This document shows, one piece after another, positions 1 through 12,846 of a stretch of 64,000 bases of DNA. The notes under the pieces were generated by a model. That model had not been told where the DNA came from and made no database searches. It saw only the letters and a list, made by a program, of their open reading frames with translations. The stretch spans positions 17,891,001 to 17,955,000 of the forward strand of contig CM055605.1 of the NCBI GenBank assembly GCA_029379385.1, given 5' to 3'. The position numbers were made by a program, and so were the translations under genes. Within the stretch, counting starts at the first letter, position 1. Each line of letters begins with the position of its first letter. Origin of the DNA: Quillaja saponaria. Lineage: Eukaryota; Streptophyta; Magnoliopsida; Fabales; Quillajaceae.

Positions 1-2629
1 CTTCAAGCAATTGACGGCTTCCAAAGCTAAATTAATCATTACTGAGTCTCAATACGTGAAAAAACTCCGGGAAGCCGGTGAAAATTACCCGAAACTTGGG
101 GAGGATTTCAAAGTGATCACCATTGATAATCCTCCGGAGAACTGTTTACATTTCTCGGCGATTTCAGAAACCGCCGACAACGACGGTGAAGTATCACCGG
201 AGGTTGAAATCGACCCAAATGATGCGGTAGCTCTACCATTCTCTTCCGGTACCACTGGGTTACCTAAAGGAGTAGTTCTGACCCATAAGAGCTTAATAAC
301 CAGTATAGCTCAACAGGTCGACGGAGAGAATCCGAACCTGTATCTGACAAAAGACGATGTCGTTTTATGTGTGCTTCCATTGTTTCACATATTTTCACTC
401 AACAGTGTCCTCTTGTGTTCGCTGAGAGCGGGAGCTGCGGTTTTACTCATGCAGAAATTTGAAATTGGAGCCTTATTAGAGCTGATACAGCGGCACAAGG
501 TGACAGTGGCGGCGGTGGTTCCGCCATTAGTTTTGGCGCTAGCGAAAAATCCAATGGTGGCGGAATTTGATCTGAGCTCTATTAAAAAGGTGCTGTCCGG
601 GGCGGCGCCGCTGGGGAAAGAGCTGGAGGAGGCTCTCCGGAGTAGAGTTCCTCAGGCCATTTTTGGACAGGTCAGCAGTAGTTTATAAGAAGTTTTATTT
701 TATTTATTTTATTAAATATATTTATAGGAAAACAGATCTGTATCCACGTGGAAAGCTGTATGGTTGCCTTCCAATTTTCCCCACCGCATATTTTGTTAGA
801 GTAGATCATAAATATGGCTTTTTTTGTCATTTTCTATGGTTATTTAATTTCTATTTTTTTTTTTTTTTAAGATTTGCAAACTTGGCACTTCTAATGTCCA
901 CGTGATACAACCACCACGGTTGGTACCTAATTATAATTTTCTCTAACAATGTGATACACGCGTATATTAAGAAAGCTTTTCTTTGACCAATAAAAACAAA
1001 AAAGCTTTTTCCTATGATAAATAATTAGTTAGTTAATATTTTAAAATATTAAATAAAATTGTAATGGCGCCAATAACTTACAAAGTCAACGAAGTTGTAG
1101 TTTAACTAGTGAAAATGGGAGATTTTATTACCTCTTGTGTAAATTCAAGTCTCACAATTAGTGATGACAATATATCTGAGTCAGCTCAATCGAATATTAG
1201 TAAATTGGATAATATTCAAATTATTAGATCAAATTTTCAATTTTGATTGAATCGAGTTATAATCTATGAATCAGTAAATTGAGTCAGATATTGTGATACA
1301 CAATCATAAATGTTAAGTTAATTCTCTCATTATTTATGAGTTATTTGTCCACCTTTATACATGTGTATTGACATTATACTAATATTGATTGATTGTTGAA
1401 TTAAAAAATGAGAACTCGTTATATATATAGTCGATTAATGTAGATACAACTAGTTCTTCACACTTTACATGAAAGATCTCAACATATGTTGATAAACATT
1501 ATTACCACTTGAATAAATTTATAATATTTATTGACCATTAATCTTTCAATATATATATAGGGTTACGGAATGACTGAGGCTGGTCCAGTGCTATCAATGT
1601 GTTCTGGATTTGCAAAGCAACCTTTTAGAACCAAGTCTGGTTCATGTGGGACAGTAGTTAGAAATGCAGAGCTGAAAGTCATTGATCCGGAAACAGGTTG
1701 TTCTCTTGGCTACAATCAACCCGGAGAGATTTGTATTCGTGGATCTCAGATTATGAAAGGTATGATCATTCTAGCTATTAGTCATTTTTACTCAAAACCA
1801 TTTTATTGTTTTCATTTAACATTTTGTTCACATGCTAAACCAAATTCCAAATTGTAGGATACCTTAATGATCCTGAGGCCACGGCAACTACTATTGATGT
1901 TGAGGGTTGGCTTCATACTGGTGACATTGGCTACGTAGATGATGATGATGAGGTTTTCATTGTTGATAGAGTGAAGGAACTTATCAAATTCAAAGGCTTT
2001 CAGGCATGTTCCTTAGTTCATTGTGAAGCAAAACATATATATTTTTATCTTTTCAAAACTTGTACCTGCAGAATTTGAATTAAGACACTTTGTTTTCTTG
2101 TATTCATTAGGTGCCACCTGCAGAACTTGAAGCACTTCTTGTAAGTCACCCATCAATTGCAGATGCAGCAGTTATCCCGTAAGTACATTTAAACTAGCTA
2201 TAATTGAGAAAAATATGATGTGTTCACATGCTGAAAATGATTTTTACTTCAAGAGAATAATGATCTTATTATAATGTAAACAGACAAAAAGATGATGTTG
2301 CTGGAGAAGTTCCCGTAGCATTCGTGGTTCGATCAAGTGGTTTTGATCTTACTGAAGAGGCTGTAAAAGAATTCATAGCTAAACAGGTAATTCTAATTGA
2401 AATTGCAAAAAAATAAAATAAAGTATTACATTTGGAAAGGCATCCTCTGTTCTTTAACCATTGATGAAACATTTATAGCTAATATGAGTGGTTTGTGCAA
2501 TTTGTTTCTGAACAGGTGGTGTTCTACAAAAGATTGCACAAGGTGTACTTCGTTCAGTCAATTCCAAAGTCTCCTGCAGGGAAAATATTAAGAAAAGACC
2601 TCAGAGCAAAGCTAGCCACAACTCACTGA
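1..2629 (+). CDS. 4CL: 4-coumarate:CoA ligase, copy 1 (5' end outside window)
   Basis: Activates 4-coumarate and related hydroxycinnamates to CoA thioesters through an acyl-AMP intermediate; cytosolic entry enzyme of lignin and flavonoid synthesis. Exons read: <1-670, 1561-1759, 1858-2003, 2111-2178, 2284-2386, 2516-2629 (stop TGA 2627-2629). All phases close. Seen: AMP-binding box [12 protein letters not shown] in exon 1, GYGMTEAGP at the start of exon 2, box II GEICIRG (about 1723-1743), the [10 protein letters not shown] hinge region in exon 3, and GKILRKDL with the catalytic lysine near the C terminus. Intron 3 has a GC donor. If the missing 5' part matches copy 3, the protein would be about 574 residues, slightly long for the family. 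No stop or frameshift in the visible part, so probably functional. The next gene downstream is a subtilase pseudogene. A broader acyl-CoA synthetase is the alternative, but box II and exon layout favour true 4CL. Confidence 0.93.
2004..2110 (+). other. GC-AG intron in 4CL copy 1
   Basis: Exon 3 ends ...GGCTTTCAG and the next bases are GCATGT rather than GT. The acceptor TTCATTAG at 2103-2110 restores the conserved reading KGFQ/VPPAEL. No GT nearby keeps the conserved protein, so a GC-AG intron is the simplest reading. GC donors are a known minor class with an otherwise strong AG|GCxxGT context, as here. Confidence 0.8.
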
Positions 2630-2864
2630 TCAAAGTCCTAAAAGTTTTTGTTATTTAATTTGTATTTTTCTGTAGGCATTGTAAGCAATCTGTGTTCTTT
2701 CATTGAAGAAAGCCATTCCAAGAGGCTAAAATTATTCCCAAATGCATGTGTGATATTAAATTAATAATCATTAAATCTTATTTAAGTGTTCTTTCTATAA
2801 CTTTTTCTTTATTAAATCTTTTTGATTTATGAACTGATAAAAACTAAAGGGGTATGGTGTGAAT

Positions 2865-4340
2865 ACTTTTAGCCTCAATGAAAAATCATATCCTTTGATT
2901 TGGGGAGGAAATGCTACCAACTATTCAGCCAATTACAGAAGAAGTGAATCGATTCTATGTTATCCAGAATGAATATCTTCAACAAGAGCAAAGGGAAAAC
3001 TTGTTCTCTGCCAATTGACTTACAGTACCTATGGTTCTGGTGTTCTTAAGGCTGGTGGCTTGGGTATCATATAGCCTCGTGAAACTTGCGAAAATTTTGC
3101 TATCAATTATCCCTTTCCATCAACTCGCATCACTAGTGAAGAGATGGAAGAAGTACCACATTTTCTCTACATATTTTTAGCATATATAGTATTTGTTGGA
3201 TAAACATTGATAATGATTACCACTAATATTTCAGTGATCCAATGGCAAGTATTTTCTCTACTGAGGTTGTGAAGGACAATGTTGCTCCTTATGTTGCCGG
3301 TTTTTTGCTAGAGGTCCCAACGTTATTAGTCCTGACATTCTCGAAGTGTGTATCATGTCTGTACTTCATTTACTTAATTGTTTAATTTCTGAGAGTTTGA
3401 ATTAATAATTACAAACTATGCTCTTGGGAAATGACCAGCCTGATCTCACTACACCTGGTGTTAATATCCTAGCAGCTTGAGCTCCCACAGTACCCGTCTC
3501 AAGGGAAGCATATAGTACAAAAGGAGTTAAATACAACATAATTTCCAGAACATCAGCATCTTGCCCCCATGTTACTGGAGCTACTGCTTATGTAAAGGCT
3601 ACTCACCCTAATTGGACTCCTGCAGCCCTATCATGTCTGCTCTCATGACCACAGGTAAAGACCCAAAAGTATTTGGTTTATTTGGGGACCAACTAGCCCT
3701 TGAACTATACATCAGCACTCCTCCTATCCTAGGATTTGGATCTGACCTTTATAGGTTAATTGGTTATTCCCCTCGGGACTAAGTTACAGGCTTCTTGGAT
3801 GTATGAGAAGAGTGTAATTTTTCTCAATGCAGCATATGCCATAGACCTAAAAAAGCATGAAATTAAAATGAATTTGCTTATGGATCTGGCCTCCTTAACA
3901 CTGTGGCAGTAAATCCTGGGCTAGTTTTTAATACATCTGAGGTAGATTATGTTAACTTCCTTTGCAAGCAAGGTTACAATTCAACCACATTAAAACTCAC
4001 TAATGACAGTAGTGTTTGTAAAAGCACCAAATTAGAAAGGGCATGAGATCTCAATTACCGTTCATTCTCACTAGCCATAGAAGATGGTCGCGAAATTGGG
4101 GGAAATTTTGTTAGAACTGTTACAAATGTTGGTTCACCAAACCCAACCCATGTTGCTGCCATTGATATGCCTAAATTTCTCAAAGTTAATGTGATGCCAT
4201 CTGTTCTTGCTTTCTCTGCTCATGGAGAAGAAAAATCCTTCACTGTGAAGGTTAATGGACCACCAACATCTGATGTGGCAATTATATCACGTTCCATAAC
4301 AAAGAAACATGGAAGACATGAGGTGAGAACCCCACTTGTA
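2865..4340 (+). pseudogene. cucumisin-like subtilisin protease pseudogene (C-terminal two thirds)
   Basis: Remnant of a secreted plant subtilase (S8). In order: protease-associated region about 2865-3150 (YPLIWGGNATNYSANY, then GSGVLKAGGLGII); 3240-3350 with APYVAGFFARGPNVISPDIL; 3440-3660 with PDLTTPGVNILAA followed by a stop, then RTSASCPHVTGA at about 3547-3582, where the family has GTSM around the catalytic serine (Gly to Arg and Met to Ala here); 3870-4060 with [20 protein letters not shown]; and a fibronectin-III-like tail about 4060-4340 ending HEVRTPLVVYTV. In-frame stops, frameshifts and no N-terminal Asp/His region show it is dead. It lies between two 4CL copies in the same orientation. 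Confidence 0.85.
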
Positions 4341-7300
4341 GTTTACACAGTCCTCCTATCGCAATTGAAGATGAATCCCTTCCAATATATACAGGGAATT
4401 ACTGTGTGCACGTTCCTTCAAAATTAAATAATTGAATATGTTTTTTTCTTGCTAAATTATTAAATTTTAGTAAATTTTTAAAAGTTAAGTGCCAAATTGT
4501 TAAATTTAGAGAGTATAATTTAATTAATATTTGTTAATTTAAATTTTGTCTTAAAGAAATTTATTATTAGGACAAATTTGAAAAAAAACAAAAAAGATGG
4601 ATTAAATTTAAGGAAAAAACTTACTTAAAATTAGAAGATAGTTTAGGCAAGGTACAAAAAGTCGTGTCGATTTGTCTGTTTCCGACGAATCGATTCGGTT
4701 TTTATACTTATGAAACTAACCTAAAGAAACATACTCATAGAGTTTCGGTAGAATTGGTGCCGTTTTCACAATTTTCACTTAAAACAGATAGATTCAAATA
4801 GATAGTTTACGAATTTTAGATCTGGATTTCTGTTAGATAGAGAGAAGTGCAATTTTTTCCCATGATCGACTTGGCTTTCTACTTTAGTGGGCGACTATGC
4901 AAAGTACAAAGTGCAAATTTGTCTCCTCTTTATGTGTGGTGGAGAAGAAGACAAGAATTCATGAAGGAGAAGAAGACTTCAACGTACCATTTCATATAAA
5001 AGTCACTAAAGGCAGAGCACTTAGTTATCTTTGTTGGGCTTTGAGTGCCAGCCTTACATGTGCCCAGCATTATTTTAAAAAGCCTATAACTAAATGACTA
5101 ACTATTTAACACATTTAATATATTTTAAAATATTTTTAACTAAAATATCAATTTTAGTCATTCAATTTTATGAGAAAAAGGAAAAAGAGTCATAATAAAC
5201 TGGTTAGAAAAAATAAATTAACCAAAGAAAACAACAATAAACTATTAGTTTATGTTTTCTTTAAATTAAAAGTTAAAAGTAATAACTTTCTTTACATATA
5301 TTGTGGACAAATAAGTCATGCAAATAAAATATTTACTTATCAATTATATTATTAAATTAGATAAATCTAAAAAAAAATTTATTTTGTATTGACTTATCAA
5401 ATTTATTTTAAACCGTTAACATATATAAATAATTATTATATATATTTTAAATCATTTACAAATATGTATTATATAATATATATAGATATATTTTACATAT
5501 TTTCATATGCTAAGGTTGAAAATGATTATAGTTTAATATTTTCTTTTACTTTGTATATCTATATTAAAATTTTTACCTTAGCATACTAAATTTATTATAA
5601 TATATGCGTTTCCTAATAAATTACCATTTTCATGCCGTTTCTAACTGTTTCCTGAATCGTTTTTGTTTTTAAACTTACTGAAATGACACATCGAAACAAA
5701 TTTTAATTCTTTGGGTTTAGGTGGGTTTACCAAAAACAGAGCCTCTTTTGTGATTTTGGAGGTTTATGACTCTAACTTTCAAATTTCTTTCTCACACTCA
5801 TGGTGATGGTTGATAGTTTCTTCTTTCACGTCAGATTCATCCTAGAGTTAGAAGAAGAAACAATTTCTTTCTAGTTTTACCTCTTATTTTATGGAGTTAA
5901 GCTTCGAACCATTTTAGTTTTTAGTTTTTATTTTATTGAGTAGCGCTTTAGTCCAAGTTAACTTAAAATATTTTAAATTTTATCTTGTTATTTTATTTTT
6001 GGGTTAATAATTTTCGGACTATTTATTTTTCGAAAATTAGTGGGGACAAAAGAAAAATTTACAAAATCCAGTAAGTCATTTTTATAATTTATCAATGCTT
6101 AAAAAGAAAATTTGTAAAACTCAGCCGAATCTCCATCCGCCTTAAAGTTGAAAAAACAGGAAAGAAAATACGAGATCTCGTTCATTGGGTTGTTTTTGTT
6201 CATCTGTTCGTTTCTTGGGTTATGGAAAGTAGAAAATGATGGATTTTAGCCTCTAAAGCAGATCTAGTAATGTTTTGCAAAAAAATAAAAAAATAAAAAA
6301 TAAATAAAAACTGGGGACTTTGTTAATGATGGTCGTGGAGTTCGGGTACCAAAGCTTGTGGCTATGGTGCCAATGAGGTTGAGAAGCACAGAGAAAACAG
6401 TTTATTTATTTAATTAAAGATAAGATAAATTTAGAGAAATAAAAATATTTTTTTGAAAATCTTGTGTCATTTTTATATATATATATTGTAATATAATATG
6501 TGCACTTGTTAAGTTGAAAATTGTTAGTTATTATTTTTTATTTTTTTAATTGAAAGTTATTATTTTCTATTAATTTGATGTGCACAAGATATTACGGTTC
6601 AAATTAAATTGTCTGGATTTCAAATTATAAATTTGTTGTTATAACATCTTGAATTTATAGAGATTAAAATTATTTTTTGAATCAATGATATGGCAAAAAG
6701 TATAATGTTATCTTTAAATAAAATTAAAAATACATTGTGTATTAATTTTTAATTGTGTATCAATTATGATTAATTTTTAAGAGGATAAAATTTAATTTAT
6801 ATATATTATTATAACCAAACACACCTTAACATTTTATTTTCCTTATACTATGCCATATAAACTTATCTACGATAGAATATTTAACCCTCATATATTTAAC
6901 ATCCTACCAAATACACTGTTAACACCTCAAAATTTTAAGTTATTCAGCCAAGCATGATATAGACCGAATATGTCAACGATTGTGGGAGAGGGATCTTTGT
7001 AAATAAGGCCACCTTTGGAAGCATTTAATTGAGATTAATGACAGTTATTAAATAGTGGCTAATGTTATTGCATTTGAGGTCTTTAAGTAAGACAATTATT
7101 TTGGAAATTATATAAATACTAACATCTGACACATTTGTAAAGATTTCTGAACCAATTAACAAATCATATCTTTTACTTAATTTTTATTTTTTTAACTTTA
7201 TGTTGTATTGTCATTTATGTTTTTATTAGGAATTGTTAGCTTGTTTCGGCATTTACACATTCATTGCTAGTACTCTGTATTAGAGCCATTGCTAGTACTC

Positions 7301-7774
7301 TGTATTAGAGTTTATACTAATAGTCTGAGGGTTATTCAAAATTGTATGATCATTCAGATATGGAACACAAGTTCTTGACACATTACTATTTAAGTTGTCT
7401 TCAATAATTTGGCATGTTCAATAACACAAATGAGTTAAAGATATCTAAGAAAGGAGAAAGTCAATATGTAGCTGCTGAAGCCACTAGAAATGAAGATTTC
7501 CAACACTTAATGAGAATGTGGAAATCAAGTTTGTACCAAGGCCAAATACAAAAGTTTTTATTTCTATAAAAAAAAAAAATTAAAAATAAATCGTATCTCT
7601 TCACTCATATTTTTTATAATTTTTAAAATTATTTATTATGATTATATTGCCTTTCATAAACGTTTGTCTAGATCCCAAAAGCCACGTGTAGACTAACTCA
7701 AAATTTAAATTTAACAGTAACATGCCATGATCCAATTGAAAGACAATATGAAGCTGTATGGTTGCTTTCCAATT
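4341..7774. other. AT-rich intergenic DNA, no gene recognised
   Basis: No coding family recognised. Contains short open stretches in AT-rich sequence (for example 4897-5097 and 5389-5589) without protein-like composition, a short TA run near 6475-6490, A-rich tracts near 6280-6305 and 7567-7580, and a 25-bp tandem duplication at 7262-7310. It separates the subtilase pseudogene from the intron-1 remnant of 4CL copy 2. Confidence 0.6.
7262..7310. repeat. two-copy 25-bp tandem duplication
   Basis: CATTGCTAGTACTCTGTATT plus TAGAG occurs twice, at 7262-7285 and 7287-7310, separated by one base. Looks like a replication-slippage duplication. Confidence 0.9.
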
Positions 7775-10700
7775 TAGCTTATTTATTTATTTTATTAAAT
7801 ATAATTTATATGGAAACAGCTCTATGTCCACGTGGAAAGCTGTATGGTTGCCTTCCAATTTTCCTCCACCGCACATCTAGTAATAGTAGATCACAAATAT
7901 GGCTATTTTTGTCATTTTGCCTTCCATTGTCCACGTGATACAACAACCCCCATCGTGGGTACCTAATTCAAATTTTTCTCTAATAGGTGATACACGGATA
8001 TATTAAGAAAGCTTTTCTTTGTCAAATAAATAAAAAAAAGAAAAAAAAAAGCATTTTCATATGATAAATAATTACTTAGTTAATATTTCAAAATATTAAA
8101 TAAAATTGTAATGGTACCATTACTTAGTGAGGTTCAAGTCTACAAGGTTTTAGTTTAACTAATTAAGACTCCCGAGATAATGATATTTTTTAGTTCATAT
8201 TCAAGTCTCATGAGTAGTGATGATAATAGATCGGATTCAGTTAAATATTCGACATGAACCAATACTAATAAATTAGATAATATTCAAATTGTTAATTTGA
8301 ATTGGATCATATCATGATTTATGAACTAGTAGATCCGGTTAGATATTGTGAGTCACAATCACAAATGTGTAGTTAATTTTCTAATTATTTATGAGTTTTG
8401 ACGTTATACTATTATTGATTGTTCAAGTAGAAAATGAGCTCATTGTATATATATATATATCTATACATGTAGTCTATTAATGTAATACAACAAATCCGTC
8501 ACACTTTACGTGGAAGATCTCCACATATATTGATAAACATTATTTCTACTTGAATAAATTTATAATATTTATTGAACAATAATCTTTCGATATATGTATA
8601 TATAGGGTTACAAAATGAAGAGTTGCAGATGAGTGGTTTGAATTGGAAACTCTGACAGTACTGCTACATTTGTTTAGACGAATATGAATTGTACGGAAAA
8701 ATGGCTTCGAGAAACGGTGTGTATTTATTTGTGCATCAAATATTTATGCACTTATACGAATGTGATTATGTTTATGCGTTTATTTTATTCTGACAAGTTT
8801 AGTGTTTGTTTTAATTGATATTACTAATCTCCCTACTTCCTCTTTCATGGATGTGAAAATTTGTCTTGATACTAGGATTTAAGATTTTCAATATTCAATA
8901 ATGAATATATGTGACAAATGACCTTTCAAAACCTTTTTTACACCAATGGAAAATCTTAAATCAATGGTCTGTGTTATGGAGTTTGATTTGCAAAAACTAT
9001 TAAAAACCTTTTTTGTTTCATCTATAGGATGTCCAATAGCTCACAAGGTTGGCAAAATCCAATAAGAGAATAATTTAATCATTTTATCCTTAAGAAACCT
9101 ATCAATTGCAGATGCAGAAGTTATCATGTAAGTACATTTAAACTAGCTATAATTGAGAAAAATATTATATATGTTCACATGCTGGAAAATATTTTTACGT
9201 CAACAGTTTAATGATCTTAATTATAACGTAAACAAGCAAAAATATGACGTTGCTGGAGAAGTTCCCGTAGCATTCGTGGTTCAATCAAATGGTTTTGATT
9301 TTACTGAAGAGGGTGTAAAAGAATTCTTAGCCAAACTGGCAATTCTAATGTCGAAGTTGCAAAAAAATTAAATTAAATAATAATAATTGGAAAAGCATCC
9401 TCTATTCTTAAATCATTGATGAAACATATATAGCTAATATAAGTAGTCTATGCAATTTGTTTCTGAACAGGTGGTGTTCTACAAAAGATTGCGCAAGGTG
9501 TACTTCGTTCATTCAATTCCAAAGACTCCTTCAGGGAAAATATTGAGAAAAGACCTTAGAGCAAAGCTAGCCACACTACCAGAAAACAACACACTACTAG
9601 AAAACAAAAATTTAGAGACAAATTTTTGTGACGTATAAAATTCATCACAAATAAGCGACGGCTTTGTGACGATACAATCCATAGCTAAATAGTGATGGAA
9701 TTGAGATGAAACAAAATTGTCTCTAATTTGGTTGCAAACTATGTTTTTGACTCGAAAATTAATGGTGCATAGATATTGCGATGGAATTTCCATCACTAAT
9801 TCGTCGCTAAATTTAGTGATGGACTTCCGATGGAAATTCTATCGCTACATTTCATATTTTATTTTTTACTTTAATTTGTGACAGATTAGAGACGAAATTA
9901 TTTTGTTGCTAATTTAAAACTTTTAAACGTGTAACTGATTAGCTACAGGCTTTCTGTCACTAAATATCATATTTTATTTTTTAATCTTACGTCATTTTGC
10001 GATGAGTTTGTGACCAAATTATTCTGTCGCTAATTTAAAATTTTGAATTTGCGACTCTAATAGACTGGAAAAACATCTATTTTGGGTCTTTTTTTCTCAT
10101 TTTCAGAAAACCTAAACCCACACCCACTCCCTTGGCCTCTCTCCTTCAAGGCACCACCCTCCTCGACCAAATTTGGAGACTGGACAGTTCTCAGTCACTG
10201 CCAATAGACTGGCCAGCCACCTTTTATCCTCTCCCCCTTCCTTTCTTCCTCCTCATCTCTCCCTTCCATCTTTAACCCACAATCACCCATAGCCATCCTA
10301 ACCACCCACAACCACTTAAGCTCTGCCCTAAGCTTGGATCTGTCATCGATGACCATCACAACTCCGCTACCATCACCTCTCCAATTTATTTCCTCTCTTT
10401 CAAGGTATGGTCAATATTATGAGTTTTGAGTACAAAGTTATGTTATTTATTTGATTTAATTTGTGTTTTAAGTTTCTATTGTAGTTATAGTTGTAAATTA
10501 GTTTAGATTTTGATAGAAAAAAAATTTGATATTTTAGTTTGTGATAAACATTAGAATTTTTTGATCTAAAACTAACATGATTCATGTATAGGTTTTGCTT
10601 TGTTGATTTTTTGTTTGAATATTTGTATTGATGGTTAGTATTGATATTTGGAACCGATTATGCTTGGCTATATTGACTTATGTTGAATTCATTGATGGAA

Positions 10701-11298
10701 TATTTATGTTGTTTGTAGTGTTTTTTTGATTTTAGGTTATTCTAGTTATAATTGTTAAATTAGTTTAGGATTGTGATAAAAAAAATTTAGGTTTCGGTGT
10801 ATATGGGTAAAAATTGGGATTTTCAGGTTTAAAAATAAAAATGAAATATTTAGGTATTGGGCTTTGATATTGAATTTTGAAATATTTGAAATTGATGAAT
10901 TTCTTTTAGAACCAATAATGTTTTGTATAGATAATTATCTTTTATAGTGGATGATATGTTATACGTATAGTTTTGTTCTAAGATAACATGAAAATATGGT
11001 GGTTTGAGCATATTTGTTAGGTTAATACATAATGTTTATATGATTAGTTGTTGTTAGATTTTTAAATTTATTTTGACGAATTTGTTAAATTATTAAGAGT
11101 TAAGCTTTGTTGATGTAGATGTTAAACTATTTTATAAGAAGAATTATTGAAATAGTTAATGTTTTACAAAAACTTAAAATTTAGATTCTCATTCAAGAAT
11201 TGTTGCTAATAACAATTCAAATATGTTTTTCTTTCTTAATAAGTTAGACAACATGAATATAATGTAGAAATGTTTGCTATTATGATTCTATTTTGTAG

Positions 11299-12783
11299 TA
11301 TGGCATTGTAAAGCTGCATGCCGCTAAGGGATGTCCTACTGTTTACTAGTGTGGTAGAGAGACACTAAGGTCATCAATTAGGAGGAATCGGTTTATAACA
11401 CCTGTGGTTCCTTCACCATCTACCTCACACACGCCCTCTCCATCTCCATCCACCTTACACATACCTTTCCATCTCCATCCATGCCACACACACCATCTCC
11501 ATCTCCATCCATGCCACGCACACCATCTCCATCTCCATCCACTTTTCCATTGACTGATCAATTTGCATCATCTACACATTTTGATGACAGTTCGAATCCA
11601 CGACATACCATATGGGTGGAACCTAGAAATAAAGTGTAAGTTATATAAAACTACTAGTTTATATGCTTATCTGTTAGTTTATATATATATTTGGCAATGT
11701 TTGTTCCAATTTTTATATCATAACATTATATGTGTATGTAGTTGGAGGTTTTAGCCATCTAGTGTGACTACTATAATTACAACTGATATCAAGGGACACA
11801 TGCTTAGCCCAATTTCGACTTACAAGTCATATCCTCAAGCGGTTAGGAATTCATTATTCGACAATTTTATGGTAAAAGTGAAAATATTATTAAATCATTT
11901 CAATTATTACATTTCTACTTACTAACTATTATATTTACTTTTCTAGAGGAGATACCGTTTCAGTACTAAAAATGACTTGTCGATGGCCCGAACTATTTGG
12001 AAGAGGACTGCACAAGATAGATTCACTGAGATGATACATAATGCAAGAAAAACTGCTAAGATGAAGTCTGGATCTCAAAAACCCCTTAGATTGGAGAGGA
12101 CACGGGCCAGTAAATATTTGATCTGAATACTTCAATCAGTTATGAGACACCGCATGGAACACTGAATTGTGGAGAAGAAATCAGCAGCTGCTGCACAAAA
12201 TAGAAAATCCATGCCTGAGACAAGTGTTCATGTTGAAGGGTCGTGCACCTTATTCGTCACGAGCAGATTATGTTTAAGTATGTGAAATATTTTCAATTAG
12301 TTCATTTGTAATTTTTTGATATTATTACTAATTTCGTTTTATTTTGTAAGAGAATGAGAAGTAGCAACTTGTTCGATATAAGGAGTTGTTCGACCACATC
12401 CATAAGAGAAAGAATAGGGAGTTTGTTTCTCCTCATTCACATAGAGTCAGCATAAGTATTATTTTTGAAAAAAATAAAATAATAAATTTAATATGATGGT
12501 TTTGGGTCGTACTCTTAACCCCAGCTCATAATCATTGTCTTCGGCTGGTAGCAACTCACAACAAACTCATTCTATCTCTACTGTACAAGAGTATAATGAT
12601 CAATTGATAAGTCTTATGCAAAAACAAGAGAAGATATGCGCTTATGCTAATACTACGCTACAAGGAGTTATGGATGCGATTAAATTGCTATCAACTTCTT
12701 TTTCCTATAGGCCATCTAAAGAACGTGTGTGTGGAAAACGTCGATCACCACATCGACCAACACATATAAGTGCACTTTCATAG
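11299..12783 (+). pseudogene. tnpA-like (plant Ptta/En/Spm-type) exons inside the CACTA element
   Basis: Exon-like pieces read on the plus strand: a Pro/Ser/His-rich stretch at 11398-11545; 11760-11875 with ITTDIKGHMLSPISTYKSYP and AVRNSLFDNF; 11945-12125 with RRYRFSTKNDLSMARTIWKR and KTAKMKSGSQKP; 12360-12450 with LVRYKELFDHIHKRKNREFV; and 12535-12783 with a glutamine-rich, probably helical tail (LISLMQKQEKICAYANTTLQ). Order and sequence feel match plant transposase_24/Ptta proteins, the subterminal-binding partner of CACTA transposases. Stops lie between and within pieces; some may be introns. A GC-richer leader at 10080-10400 could be its promoter and 5' exon. Exact exon boundaries are not resolved. 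Confidence 0.55.
11398..11545 (+). repeat. imperfect ~33-bp minisatellite in tnpA-like exon
   Basis: Repeated blocks of CACCATCTCCATCTCCATCC with ATGCCACACA or ATGCCACGCA encode a Pro/Ser/His-rich linker on the plus strand. The opposite strand reads Trp/Arg-rich but this is only the shadow of the repeat. Confidence 0.75.
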
Positions 12784-12846
12784 ATTTCTCTTTGTTGATT
12801 TTCTATAGTTGATCACCACATTGACCAACACATATAAGTGCACTTA
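12745..12846. repeat. short tandem duplication around the tnpA-like stop
   Basis: GATCACCACATCGACCAACA plus CATATAAGTGCACTT occurs twice, near 12747 and near 12811, about 64 bp apart; the second copy follows the stop codon at 12781-12783. Confidence 0.8.

Noticed and set aside
5389..5589. Small Tyr/Ile-rich frame
   Set aside because: AT-rich DNA gives such frames by chance; no start context, family or conservation visible.
7441..7560. Frame reading YVAAEATRNEDF, reminiscent of copia RNase H
   Set aside because: No flanking RNase H motifs or LTR; too short to call.
11346..11561. Minus-strand Trp/Arg-rich 71-codon frame that looks like an antimicrobial-type peptide repeat
   Set aside because: It is the reverse of the CCATCTCCATCC minisatellite in the CACTA tnpA-like exon; no independent signal of a gene.
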